Assembly: GCF_011302055.1 (NCBI RefSeq)
Contig: NZ_CP049871.1
Location: 1,756,501 to 1,820,500 of the forward strand
Direction: 5' to 3'
Length of the DNA stretch: 64,000 nucleotides
From: Sphingomonas sinipercae
GTDB lineage: Bacteria; Pseudomonadota; Alphaproteobacteria; Sphingomonadales; Sphingomonadaceae
Below are positions 19,936 to 29,136 of this stretch, piece after piece. The notes below the pieces were generated by a model. The model was given only the letters and a program-made list of their open reading frames with translations. It had not been told where the DNA came from and searched no databases. Position numbers and translations under genes: made by a program. Positions within the stretch are counted from its first letter, which is position 1. Each line of letters starts with the position of its first letter.

Positions 19936-22359
19936 CTATTCCGCCGCCGTCTCGGCCGCGTCCTGCAACGGCTTGGGCTCAAGCGCCTTGCGCGCCGCCT
20001 CCGCCAGCTCCTGGACCGAGAAAGGCTTGGGCAGGAAGGCGACGTTGTCGAGGTCGATCGACCGGCGCAGCTGCTCCTCGGCATAGCCGGACATGAACAG
20101 GATCGGCAGCTCCGGCCGGTCCTTGCGCGCTTCGCGGACCATGGTCGGCCCATCCATCATCGGCATCACCACGTCGCTGATCAAAAGGACGATGTCGTCG
20201 CCGCTGTGGCTCAGCACTTCCAGCGCTTCTTCGCCGTTGTTGGCGGTCATCACCGTATAGCCGTGGCGGGTGAGCGCCCGCTCGGCGACGGTGCGCACCA
20301 TCGGCTCGTCCTCGACCAGCAGCACGGTGCCGCTGCCCCACAGTTCGTTGGGCTTCGGCTTGGCCACCGGCGCGGCCTTCGAAGCGTCGGCTTCGACCTG
20401 ATGGACTGGCAAGTAAATGACGAAGCGGGTCCCTTCCCCAACCTTGGAATCGGCGAAGATGAACCCGCCCGATTGCTTGACGATGCCATAGACGGTGGAC
20501 AGGCCAAGGCCGGTCCCCTTGCCGATTTCCTTGGTGGTGAAGAACGGTTCGAACACCTTGCCCAGCACCTTGGGCTCGATGCCGCAGCCGGTGTCGGTGA
20601 CCGACAGCGCGCTATAGTCGGCGATCGGCAGGATGTCGGAGCCAAGCTCGGCCACCTGGTCGGACCGCACCGCATAGGTCTGGATGGTTAGCGTTCCGCC
20701 GCCATTCTCCACCATCGCGTCGCGGGCATTGACCGCCAGGTTGATGATGACCTGTTCAAGCTGCCCCGGGTCGGCCCGGATGGACCCAAGGTTGCGGCCG
20801 TGCTTGACGACCAGCTTGACCGTCTCGCCAAGCAACCGCTTCAACAGGTGCGAAACCTCCGCCACGACATCGGTCAGCTGCAGCACCTGCGGCCGCAGGG
20901 TCTGCTGGCGGGAGAAAGCGAGCAGCTGCCGAGTCAGGCCCGCCGCGCGGTTGGAATTGAGCTTGATCTGCTGGATGTCGTCATAGTCGCTGTCGCCCGG
21001 CGTATGGCGCATCAGCATCAGGTCGCAGTGGCCGATGATCGCGGTCAGGATGTTGTTGAAATCGTGGGCGACGCCGCCGGCAAGTTGGCCGACCGCTTGC
21101 ATCTTGGTCGCCTGCGCGACCTGCCGCTTCAGCTTGGCTTCCTCGCTATTGTCTTTGAGCAGGAGAAGCACCGCCGCGTCGCCAAGCCCGCGCAGGCCGG
21201 CAATGGTCAGCGCGACCGGTTCCTTCGGGCTGCGCGCGAGCCGGATCGCAAGGTCGCCCGACATGGCCGGGCCGCGGGCGTTGCGCCGGACGGCGTCGGC
21301 CACCGCCGCTTTATCCTCCTTGACCACCATGTCGCCGGGATAGACAGGCCGCGCCCCGCTCTTCAGGCCGGCGGCGGCGCGGAAGGCGTCGTTCATCGTC
21401 AGGAAGCGCCCGTCCCGGTCGACCAGGGCAAGGCCGATCGGCAGGATGTCGAGCATCGACTGCAAGTGCGATGAGCTCGACAGCGGCAGCGAATCCGGGC
21501 TGTCGAACAGATAGAAAATGCCGTGGCCGTCGGGCGCGGGCGGATCGAGCGGGATGTGGACGGCCCGCAGCGGCCGCGCCGCTTCCCCTTCCGCGAGCAG
21601 CCGGATGTGGCCGTCGTCGTCCATGCTGACGAGGTTGCCGAACAGCGTTCCTGCTCCCGGATCGGCGCCGTCGAGCGCGCGCGTCACGAACGGGCGGTTG
21701 GCGGAGACGATCGCGCCTTCACCATCGGTCAGGGCGGCCAGGATCCCGGCGCGGCCGAGCTTCTCGCCAGTCGCGCCGCTAACCCGGCTTGCCGCTAGCG
21801 CGACCGGATCGTCGCTCTGGCGCCGCGGAAAGCGCCACAGCAAAAGGTCGCCGCGAGCGCCGATGCGCTCGACTTCGACCGCGACCGGCCCGGCGCTGGT
21901 CGCGATCCCCGCCGAACAGCCGGCGCCGTCGCGCCACGCCATCGACACCGCGACTCCAAGCGCCTGACGGGATTCGTCATCCACGGCCAGGCGCGACGGC
22001 GGCGGTCCGCCTTCGAACTTTTCGCGATAGGCGTCGTTGGCAAGCAGCAGGCTGCCCTGCGCGTCGCAGATGGCAATCGGGTCCTTGGCGAGCGCCAGGG
22101 TCGAGCCGACGACCGAAAAGTCCGGGACCGCCACCACCTGCCGCAAGTCGACTGCCGGAGTCCTGACCCCCGCCGCAGCGGCGGCAATCAAGCCAGCGAT
22201 GGCCGCGGCGCTGACCAACGCGGCGGCAACCGGATAGCCGCCGAGCCAGAGCAGCGAGGCGATGCTGATCGCCGCCGCCGCGGCAATCGCCGGAAGCAGC
22301 CACGGCTCGGCCCGGCTTAGCGGCCGGTTACCGGTCCGTGGCAGCTCCGGTTGCAGCAT
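19936..22359 (-). CDS. cckA: CckA-type hybrid sensor histidine kinase
   Basis: 807 residues: two N-terminal membrane helices (about 20-65), PAS-like sensor regions to about 420, a HisKA domain with VAHDFNNILTAIIGHCDLML, an HATPase domain with N-box NLAVNARDAM and G boxes (DTGCGIEP, GTGLGLSTVYG), and a C-terminal receiver with LLISDVVMPMMDGP. The H-box wording and order match CckA, which drives phosphate to ChpT and CtrA. It follows an M13 peptidase by 19 bases. A CtrA-like box elsewhere in the window (5997-6011) fits such a circuit. Confidence 0.92.
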   Translation of the reverse strand: MLQPELPRTGNRPLSRAEPWLLPAIAAAAAISIASLLWLGGYPVAAALVSAAAIAGLIAAAAAGVRTPAVDLRQVVAVPDFSVVGSTLALAKDPIAICDAQGSLLLANDAYREKFEGGPPPSRLAVDDESRQALGVAVSMAWRDGAGCSAGIATSAGPVAVEVERIGARGDLLLWRFPRRQSDDPVALAASRVSGATGEKLGRAGILAALTDGEGAIVSANRPFVTRALDGADPGAGTLFGNLVSMDDDGHIRLLAEGEAARPLRAVHIPLDPPAPDGHGIFYLFDSPDSLPLSSSSHLQSMLDILPIGLALVDRDGRFLTMNDAFRAAAGLKSGARPVYPGDMVVKEDKAAVADAVRRNARGPAMSGDLAIRLARSPKEPVALTIAGLRGLGDAAVLLLLKDNSEEAKLKRQVAQATKMQAVGQLAGGVAHDFNNILTAIIGHCDLMLMRHTPGDSDYDDIQQIKLNSNRAAGLTRQLLAFSRQQTLRPQVLQLTDVVAEVSHLLKRLLGETVKLVVKHGRNLGSIRADPGQLEQVIINLAVNARDAMVENGGGTLTIQTYAVRSDQVAELGSDILPIADYSALSVTDTGCGIEPKVLGKVFEPFFTTKEIGKGTGLGLSTVYGIVKQSGGFIFADSKVGEGTRFVIYLPVHQVEADASKAAPVAKPKPNELWGSGTVLLVEDEPMVRTVAERALTRHGYTVMTANNGEEALEVLSHSGDDIVLLISDVVMPMMDGPTMVREARKDRPELPILFMSGYAEEQLRRSIDLDNVAFLPKPFSVQELAEAARKALEPKPLQDAAETAAE

Positions 22360-22378
22360 CCCGTCCTCAGCGCCCCCT

Positions 22379-24448
22379 TTACCAGATGCGGACGCGGTCG
22401 GCCGGCGGCAGGTACAATTTCTGCCCCGGCTGTACAGTGAAGGCCGGGTACCAGGGGTCCATGTTGCGCACGATGTCGGTCCGCTGCGGCGACGGCGAGT
22501 GCGGATCGGTCAGCAGCCGCTGCAGCAGGTTGGCTTCGCGATAGTTGCGCCGCCACACCTGCGCCCAGCCCAGGTAGAACCTCTGGTCGCCGGTGGTGCC
22601 GTCGATGACCGGCGGCGCCTTCCCGCCGAGCGAGGCGATATAGGCGTCGTGGGCGACGGTAAGGCCGGCAAGGTCGGCGACGTTTTCGCCCATCGTCAGC
22701 TTGCCCTGCACATGCTTGCCCGGAAGCGGCTCGTACGCGTCATATTGCGCACCGAGCTTGTCGAGGCGGGCGCTGAACGCCTTGGTGTCACCCGGGGTCC
22801 ACCAGTCGACCAGCCGGCCGGTCAGGTCGTACTTTGCGCCCTGGTCGTCGAAGTGGTGGCTAAGCTCGTGCCCGATGACCGCGCCGATGCCGCCGTAATT
22901 GACGGCCGGGTCGGCATGAGGATCGAAGAAGGGCGGCTGCAGGATCGACGCCGGGAAGACGATCTCGACCATGCCGAAGTTGGCATAGGCGTTCACCGTC
23001 ATCGGGGTCATGCCCCATTCCCAGCGATAGATGGGCTTGCCCAGCTTGTTGACCTGGTATTCGTGGCCGAACTGGGCCGAGCGCATCGCGTTGCCGAGCG
23101 CGTCTGTGCGGTCGACGACCAACCCGCTCATGTCGCGCCAGCGGTCCGGATAGCCGATCTTGGGCGTGAAGGCCGCCAGCTTGGCGTGGGCCTTGACCTT
23201 GGTTTCCGGCGCCATCCACTCAAGCTGGTCGATCCGGCGGTCCATCGCCGCGATGACGTTCTTGACCAGCTGGTCGGCAGCCGCCTTGGTTTCCGGCGGG
23301 AAAAAGCGTTCGGCGTAAATCTTGCTGACGTCGTCACCAAGCGCCGAAACGGTGAAATCGACGCCGCGCTTCCACCGCTCTTCCTGCTGCGGCGTGCCAC
23401 CCAGCGCCTGGCCGTAGAAGCTGAAGGTTTCCTTGTCGAAGGCCTGCGGCAGGTAGGCCGAATAGCCGTCGAGGGAGCGCACCATCAGCTGGTCCTTGAG
23501 CACCGCCAGGGGCGTGCTTCGGATCAGTGCCGCTTCCTTGGCGATTGCGCTCGGCTGGGCGACGATGACGCTATCGACGTCGACCCCGATGCCCTTGAAC
23601 ATAGCCGCAAAGTCGAAGCCTGGCGCACGGCGCTTCAACTGGGCCAGGGTCATCTTGTTATAGACCTTGTCCGCATCGCGGCTTTCCGCCTGGGTCCAGT
23701 GCCCGCGCGCGATTGCCGTTTCCAGCGCCAGGATCGCCTTCGCCCGAGCGGCAGCGTTCGGCTGGCCGGCGAGGTTCAGGACGTTGGTCAGGTGCTGCAG
23801 GTATTTGGCGCGCGTGTCGGCCAGCTTGGGATCGTTCGACAGATAATAATCGCGGTCGGGCATCCCCAGGCCGCTCTGGCTCATGAACAAAGCGTATTCT
23901 TCAGGGGACTTGTCGTCCTGGCCGACGCCGGCTCCGAACGGGCCGGAGATCGAAAGCCGGTTCGCCTGCGCGTAAAGGCCGGGAAGCTGGTCCTTGCTGC
24001 TGACTGCGGCGATCTGGCTCAGCCACGGCTGGAACGGCGCCAGGCCCTTCGCCTCGATCGAGCCGGTGTCCATGAAGGCAGCGTAAACCGCGCCGATACG
24101 GCTGTTGGGGTCCTTCGCCTGCTCTTCGATGATGGCCCGGGTCCGCTGCCGCGACAGGTCGTCGAGGACGGTGAACATGCCGTAATTGGATTTGTCGGCC
24201 GGAATCGGCGTGGTCTTCGCCCACGTGCCGTTGGCGAAATTGTAGAAGCTGTCGCCGGGGCGAACGCTGGTGTCCATGCCCGCGGTGTCGAAGCCGAAGG
24301 TGCCGTAGGTCGGCTTGGGCGCAGCGACGACGGGGGCTTCCGGCACGCCGGCTTCCTCGACCGGGGGCGCCGGCAGGACGATTGGCGCAGTGGCGGCGCA
24401 GCCGGCCAGGATGGTGCTTGCGGCGAATACGCTGAACAGTCGGATCAT
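22379..24448 (-). CDS. M13-family zinc metallopeptidase, lipoprotein
   Basis: 689 residues from the ATG at 24446-24448 (MIRLFSVFAASTILAGCAA), giving a lipobox LAGC. The neprilysin-like zinc motif VIGHELSHHFDDQG and the second motif ENVADLAGL are intact, with the substrate-loop NAYANFGMVEIVFPA. PepO-like enzymes cut peptides in the periplasm. It stands first in a run with the cckA-type kinase and a response regulator (19-base gap), an arrangement that suggests cotranscription. Confidence 0.93.
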   Translation of the reverse strand: MIRLFSVFAASTILAGCAATAPIVLPAPPVEEAGVPEAPVVAAPKPTYGTFGFDTAGMDTSVRPGDSFYNFANGTWAKTTPIPADKSNYGMFTVLDDLSRQRTRAIIEEQAKDPNSRIGAVYAAFMDTGSIEAKGLAPFQPWLSQIAAVSSKDQLPGLYAQANRLSISGPFGAGVGQDDKSPEEYALFMSQSGLGMPDRDYYLSNDPKLADTRAKYLQHLTNVLNLAGQPNAAARAKAILALETAIARGHWTQAESRDADKVYNKMTLAQLKRRAPGFDFAAMFKGIGVDVDSVIVAQPSAIAKEAALIRSTPLAVLKDQLMVRSLDGYSAYLPQAFDKETFSFYGQALGGTPQQEERWKRGVDFTVSALGDDVSKIYAERFFPPETKAAADQLVKNVIAAMDRRIDQLEWMAPETKVKAHAKLAAFTPKIGYPDRWRDMSGLVVDRTDALGNAMRSAQFGHEYQVNKLGKPIYRWEWGMTPMTVNAYANFGMVEIVFPASILQPPFFDPHADPAVNYGGIGAVIGHELSHHFDDQGAKYDLTGRLVDWWTPGDTKAFSARLDKLGAQYDAYEPLPGKHVQGKLTMGENVADLAGLTVAHDAYIASLGGKAPPVIDGTTGDQRFYLGWAQVWRRNYREANLLQRLLTDPHSPSPQRTDIVRNMDPWYPAFTVQPGQKLYLPPADRVRIW

Positions 24449-24557
24449 CAGAAGCTTTCCCTCGAAGGTGCGGAGCGGTGCGGCCACCAGCGGCCAAAGT
24501 TTACGGCGCGAAGGAGTAATACGCGCGAGGCCAACGCACAATCGTCTGGGCGTGCGC

Positions 24558-25040
24558 TCAACCGCGGTCGCGCAGCAACCGCTGCTTTTCGCGATTCCAG
24601 TCGCGTTCCTTGATCGTGTCGCGCTTGTCGTGGTCCTTCTTGCCCCGCGCCAGCGCCAGCTCGACCTTCGCTCGGCCGCGGCTGTTGAAGTAAACCGACA
24701 GCGGGACCAGCGTCAGCCCCTTGCGCGTGACCGCGCCGTTAAGCTTGTCGATCTCGCGCGACTTGAGCAGCAGCTTGCGTGCCCGGCGCGGCTGGTGGTT
24801 GAGCCGGTTGCCGTGGCTGTATTCGGGAATGTGGCTGTTGATCAGCCAGACCTCGTCGCCTTCGACCGCGGCGTAGCTTTCGGCGATCGATCCTTCGCCG
24901 AAGCGCAGCGACTTCACTTCCGTGCCGGTCAGCGCGATTCCGGTCTCGATCTTGTCCTCGACATAATAATCGTACCGCGCGCGCCGGTTCTCGGCGACGA
25001 TCTTGGCTTTGTCGAACGGTGGTGGAAGCGGCTTGGCCAT
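24558..25040 (-). CDS. smpB: SsrA-binding protein
   Basis: 160 residues from the ATG at 25038-25040. The OB-fold core reads [20 protein letters not shown] and the functional C-terminal tail contains [15 protein letters not shown]. SmpB delivers tmRNA to stalled ribosomes for trans-translation. Its place near dapA and cckA is typical for this group. No ssrA RNA was recognised in the window. Confidence 0.97.
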   Translation of the reverse strand: MAKPLPPPFDKAKIVAENRRARYDYYVEDKIETGIALTGTEVKSLRFGEGSIAESYAAVEGDEVWLINSHIPEYSHGNRLNHQPRRARKLLLKSREIDKLNGAVTRKGLTLVPLSVYFNSRGRAKVELALARGKKDHDKRDTIKERDWNREKQRLLRDRG

Positions 25041-25091
25041 GGCGCCGCGCATAGAGAGCGGCGGGGGAAAGGAAAAGCGCTGCGGCCGGTC

Positions 25092-25724
25092 TCAGCGCCC
25101 GAGCGAGCAGGTGGTGTAGTCTGAAACCACTCCCCAGCCTTGGCGCGCATATACGGGGCGTCCTGCGGCCGTGGCCACCAAAGCCCCTTCGGTTGCGCCC
25201 CGCCTTACAGCTTCGGCCTGCAACCGGTCCACGAGCGCTGCGGCAAGGCCCCGGCCGCGATGCGCGTCATCCACCACCAGCCGGTCGATCACTGCAAGGC
25301 CGCCTTCGATCAGCAGGCCGGCGCGGCCAACCTCCACGCCGTCCGGGTCGTTGGCCATGGCTTTCCACCCCCAGTCTTCGTCGGCGAGCTCGATCCGATT
25401 TCCCGCGGGCGCACACGCTGCCTCCGCCCGGCGCAACTGCGCTGTCATGAAGAAACGCGGCGTGCCGAGGCGCCAAGCGGAGGGGATCAGCGCGCGGACC
25501 TCCGCCGCGCTGGCGCAAACCTTCACCTGGACGTTCGGATCGGCAATCGTCCGCGTCAGCGCGACGAGGCCGGGGCCGACCGAGCCGAAGACCCAGCGCT
25601 CGCTCTGTCCTGCCTCACCGACCCATGTCCGAAGCGCGTCGCCGTCCCAAACGGGCGGCTCCACATTGCGAGAACGCGACCACAAGCGGCACCATGTTTC
25701 GAGCAGGTGCGGCTCAACCGCCAT
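25092..25724 (-). CDS. GNAT-family N-acetyltransferase
   Basis: 210 residues. The acetyl-CoA binding motif DDAHRGRGLAAALVDRL and the following strand/helix (GATEGALVATAAGRPVYARQGW) define the GNAT domain in the second half; the first 100 residues are unrelated to any family I recognise. It starts five bases after the dapA stop, so it is part of a dapA-GNAT transcript. Acceptor substrate unknown. Confidence 0.82.
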   Translation of the reverse strand: MAVEPHLLETWCRLWSRSRNVEPPVWDGDALRTWVGEAGQSERWVFGSVGPGLVALTRTIADPNVQVKVCASAAEVRALIPSAWRLGTPRFFMTAQLRRAEAACAPAGNRIELADEDWGWKAMANDPDGVEVGRAGLLIEGGLAVIDRLVVDDAHRGRGLAAALVDRLQAEAVRRGATEGALVATAAGRPVYARQGWGVVSDYTTCSLGR

Positions 25725-25729
25725 TCCTG

Positions 25730-26605
25730 CTAGATCAGCCCGGCATGTTCGAGCGCGGCGTCCACCGCCCGCTTGGCGGCGTCGCTCGGCTCGGTCAGCG
25801 GCAACCGGAGGTCAGTTGGAAAATCCGTCCGCACCCGGCTGAGGGCATATTTGGCCGGCCCTGGCGAAGCGTCGGCGAACATCGCGGCATGGAGGGGGTA
25901 GAGCCTGTCCTGAAGCTCCAGCGCGCGGTCCCAGTCGCGCTCGGCGGTCGCTTTCTGGAAGTCGGCACAGAGGCGCGGCGCGACGTTGGCGGTGACCGAA
26001 ATACAGCCGACCCCGCCCATTGCGTTGAAGCCCAGCGCCATGTCGTCGTTGCCGCTGAGCTGGCAGAAATCGGTGCCGCAGGCGAGCCGTTGCGCGGTGA
26101 CCCGGGCAAGGTTGCCGGTGGCGTCCTTGATGCCGACGATCTTCTCATGGGCGGCGACCTTGGCCAGCGCCTCCACCGAGATATCGGCGACCGTCCGGCT
26201 GGGCACGTTATAGACGACGATCGGCAGCGGCGAGGCGTCGGCGATGGCCAGGAAATGCGCTTCCAGCCCGGCCTGGCTCGGTTTGTTGTAATAAGGCACG
26301 ACGACCAGCGCGGCATCCGCACCGGCACCGGCGGCGGCGCGCGTCATCTCGATCGCGTGGGCGGTCGAATAGCTGCCGCAACCGGCGATCACCGGCACTC
26401 GCCCACCGGCCGCCTCGACCACGGCGGCGATGACCTCGCGATGCTCCTGGGCGGTCAGCGTCGCCACTTCGCCGGTGGTCCCGCACGGGACCAGGCCGCT
26501 CGAGCCCTCGCTCACTTGCCACTCGACGAATTCGCGGATCGTCCCGTTATCGACTCGTCCTGCCGCAAACGGCGTCACCAGGGCCGGTATCGAGCCGAAA
26601 AACAT
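25730..26605 (-). CDS. dapA: 4-hydroxy-tetrahydrodipicolinate synthase
   Basis: 291 residues from the ATG giving MFFGSIPALVTPF, the usual N-terminus; an ATG five codons upstream is possible. It condenses pyruvate with aspartate semialdehyde on the way to lysine and meso-diaminopimelate. The GTTGE motif, the tyrosine in VVYNVPSRT and the Schiff-base lysine in IVGIKDATG are all present. It is divergent from the lytic transglycosylase gene, both being peptidoglycan related. Confidence 0.96.
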   Translation of the reverse strand: MFFGSIPALVTPFAAGRVDNGTIREFVEWQVSEGSSGLVPCGTTGEVATLTAQEHREVIAAVVEAAGGRVPVIAGCGSYSTAHAIEMTRAAAGAGADAALVVVPYYNKPSQAGLEAHFLAIADASPLPIVVYNVPSRTVADISVEALAKVAAHEKIVGIKDATGNLARVTAQRLACGTDFCQLSGNDDMALGFNAMGGVGCISVTANVAPRLCADFQKATAERDWDRALELQDRLYPLHAAMFADASPGPAKYALSRVRTDFPTDLRLPLTEPSDAAKRAVDAALEHAGLI

Positions 26606-26685
26606 ATATCGTTCCTTCACTTGGGGCGCTTCGGAGGACTTCGGGCCGCTCCTATTCAGCGAGTGATAAGGACGCGTAGTTCACT

Positions 26686-28641
26686 ATGTCCAGCATGACA
26701 CCAATCGCACGCTTGTTCCCGATCCTCCTGCTGTTCGCCACTTCGGCCTCGGCGCAGGCTGCTCAAACCTATGCGCCGGTCGCAGCATCGGTCGACGTCG
26801 GCCGTTCCTTCGCGGATTGGCGGCAGCTCCGGCAAAGCAGCGGCTACCAGTTCGCCGACTACGCCCGCTTCCTCATCTACAACCCCGGCTGGCCGGGCGA
26901 AGCAGCGATGCGCCGCAATGCCGAAAAGGCGATGCGCCCGGGTGAGAATAACGCCACTGTCCTCGCCTTTTTTCAGGCCGAAAAGCCGACCACCGGCACC
27001 GGCTGGGCGCGCTATGCCGATGCGCTCAGCGCCGCCGGCCGTGGCGCGGAAGCGATTGTCGCGGTCAAGGAAGCCTGGGCGTCTTCCGACCTTGGCGCCA
27101 CCGACGCTGCTGCCATGCTGGCTCGCTTCGGCGGCTATCTGACTCCGCAGGAGCATAACCGCCGCGTCGACGCCCTGCTGTTCGACAAGAAGCCGGCCGA
27201 CGCAGCGCCGTTGCTCGCCTGGACCACGCCCGACCGCCAGGCGGCGTTTTCCGCGCGGGTGGCGATGCAATCGCGCGCCGCCGATGCCGAATACCGCTTC
27301 CGCGCCGCCGCCCATCGCATCGGCAGCGATTCCGGCCTGCTGATGGACCGCCTGCGCTACCTTCGCGATGGCGGCAATGAGCAGATGGCGCGCTCGCTCG
27401 CCGCCCAGCCGCACAATTTCACCGACCGGCCGGCCGACGTCGAACGCTGGTACGAAATGCTGCTCTTGCTCGCCAACGGCGCTGCGGAAAGCCGCCAGTT
27501 CACCACCGCTTACAATATCGCGCGCCAGCTTGACGATGCGCTTCCGCTCGGCACGGACATGACCAGGCAGCCGCTCGGCGTTCGCGACGATTACACCAGC
27601 CTTGCCTGGCTCGCCGGCAGGATGGCGCTCGACCGGGTCAACAGCCCGACCAACGCGGTCGCCATGTTCGACCGCTACGCGCGTGGCGGCAAGTCGCTGC
27701 AAGTGCTGACCAAGGGGCATTATTGGGCGGCCCGCGCCGCGCTTGCGGCGGGCCAGCCTGCCGCGGCCAACGCCTACCTGCAAAGCGCCGGCGGCTACCC
27801 CGACCTGTTTTACGGCCAGCTCGCGCTCGAGCGGCTCGGCCGGGCAATCCCGCAGCCGAGCGCGCTTCCGACCGTCGCCGCGACCGACATCGCCCGCCGC
27901 ACCTTGCCGTCGAGCCGGCTGCTCGCGGCCGCCCGTTATGCGATGCGCAACGGAAGCTCGGTCGAGCAGACGATGTTCATTCGCGCCTTTGCGGAGGGCC
28001 TCGACAGCTTCAGCGAGCGCGCCGTGGCAACGGAGCTGTCGCGCCAGCTTGGCCGGCCGGACATGGCGGTGTGGGTCGCCCGTTCGGCGCGCAACAACGG
28101 CGCCACCTTCTATTACCAGGACGCCTATCCGCGGCTTGGCACCGGCACCATCTATTCACCCTGGTCGCTCGCCCACGGGATCACCCGCCAGGAAAGCTCG
28201 TTCGAGCCCTATGCGGTCAGCCACGCCGGCGCGCGCGGGCTGATGCAGCTGATGCCCGGCACCGCTCGGGAGCAGGCGGGCAAGATGGGCATGGGCTACG
28301 ACCCCAATCGGCTGATGAGCGACAAGGCCTATAACGTCATGCTCGGATCGGCTTACTTCCAGCGGATGCTGAACACCTGGAACGGCAGCGTCCCGCTGGC
28401 GGTGGCAAGCTACAACGCCGGCGCCGGCAACGTGCGCAAGTGGATCAACCGCTACGGCGACCCGCGCACCAACCAGGTCGACATCGTTTCCTGGATCGAG
28501 GCGATCCCGTTCAGCGAGACCAAGGGCTACGTCCAGCGCGTGGTCGAAAACAGCGTCGTCTACGACCAGCTCAACCCGCGGCCGCAGCAACGCACCGCGC
28601 TCCACGTTTCGCGCTATCTTGGGAAGTCGCACCCGGGCTAA
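26686..28641 (+). CDS. Soluble lytic murein transglycosylase, Slt-like
   Basis: 651 residues with a signal peptide cut near ASAQA (about residue 24). A long alpha-helical superhelix (about 40-470) leads to a C-terminal SLT domain with catalytic glutamate in GITRQESSFEPYAVS and the conserved GARGLMQLMPGTA and VASYNAGAGNV motifs. It cleaves glycan strands, forming anhydromuramic ends. greB follows after nine bases. Confidence 0.93.
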   Translation: MSSMTPIARLFPILLLFATSASAQAAQTYAPVAASVDVGRSFADWRQLRQSSGYQFADYARFLIYNPGWPGEAAMRRNAEKAMRPGENNATVLAFFQAEKPTTGTGWARYADALSAAGRGAEAIVAVKEAWASSDLGATDAAAMLARFGGYLTPQEHNRRVDALLFDKKPADAAPLLAWTTPDRQAAFSARVAMQSRAADAEYRFRAAAHRIGSDSGLLMDRLRYLRDGGNEQMARSLAAQPHNFTDRPADVERWYEMLLLLANGAAESRQFTTAYNIARQLDDALPLGTDMTRQPLGVRDDYTSLAWLAGRMALDRVNSPTNAVAMFDRYARGGKSLQVLTKGHYWAARAALAAGQPAAANAYLQSAGGYPDLFYGQLALERLGRAIPQPSALPTVAATDIARRTLPSSRLLAAARYAMRNGSSVEQTMFIRAFAEGLDSFSERAVATELSRQLGRPDMAVWVARSARNNGATFYYQDAYPRLGTGTIYSPWSLAHGITRQESSFEPYAVSHAGARGLMQLMPGTAREQAGKMGMGYDPNRLMSDKAYNVMLGSAYFQRMLNTWNGSVPLAVASYNAGAGNVRKWINRYGDPRTNQVDIVSWIEAIPFSETKGYVQRVVENSVVYDQLNPRPQQRTALHVSRYLGKSHPG

Positions 28642-28650
28642 GCGGCGCGG

Positions 28651-29136
28651 ATGGCCGATCGTCCCCGCTTCATCACGCCCGAGGGCTTTGCGCGCATCCG
28701 GTCGGAATATGAGCAATTGTTCGGGATCGACCGGCCCAAGCTGGTCGAGACGATCTCCTGGGCGGCGGCCAACGGCGACCGGTCGGAAAATGGCGATTAC
28801 ATCTACGGCCGCAAGAAGCTGCGCGAGATCGACCGGCGCCTGGGTTATCTCGCGAAGGTGATGAAAGCCGCGAAGGTCGTCGATCCAGCATCGCAGGACA
28901 CCGACCAGGTCCGCTTCGGCGCGACCGTCGAGCTTGCCGATGAAGACGACAATCGCCGCACGCTGTCCATTGTCGGCGACGATGAGGCCGACGCTTCGTC
29001 AGGCCGGATCGGTTGGAGCGCGCCGATCGCCCGCGCGCTGGTCGGCGCGAAAGTCGGCGACGAGAGGATCGTGCGCCTCCCCGCCGGCGAGAAAAGCTAC
29101 GAGGTGATGGCGATCAGCTACCCGCCGGCGAACTAG
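28651..29136 (+). CDS. greB: Transcription elongation factor GreB
   Basis: 161 residues. The N-terminal coiled coil carries the acidic tip [20 protein letters not shown], which enters the RNA polymerase channel and stimulates cleavage of backtracked RNA. The C-terminal half is FKBP-like ([13 protein letters not shown] ... [18 protein letters not shown]). GreB rather than GreA is indicated by [14 protein letters not shown]. It overlaps the convergent aspS stop by four bases. Confidence 0.93.
   Translation: MADRPRFITPEGFARIRSEYEQLFGIDRPKLVETISWAAANGDRSENGDYIYGRKKLREIDRRLGYLAKVMKAAKVVDPASQDTDQVRFGATVELADEDDNRRTLSIVGDDEADASSGRIGWSAPIARALVGAKVGDERIVRLPAGEKSYEVMAISYPPAN

Noticed and set aside
22262..24613. 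Long plus-strand open frame (783 residues) opposite the M13 peptidase
   Set aside because: Antisense shadow of the peptidase and of part of cckA, without recognisable motifs.
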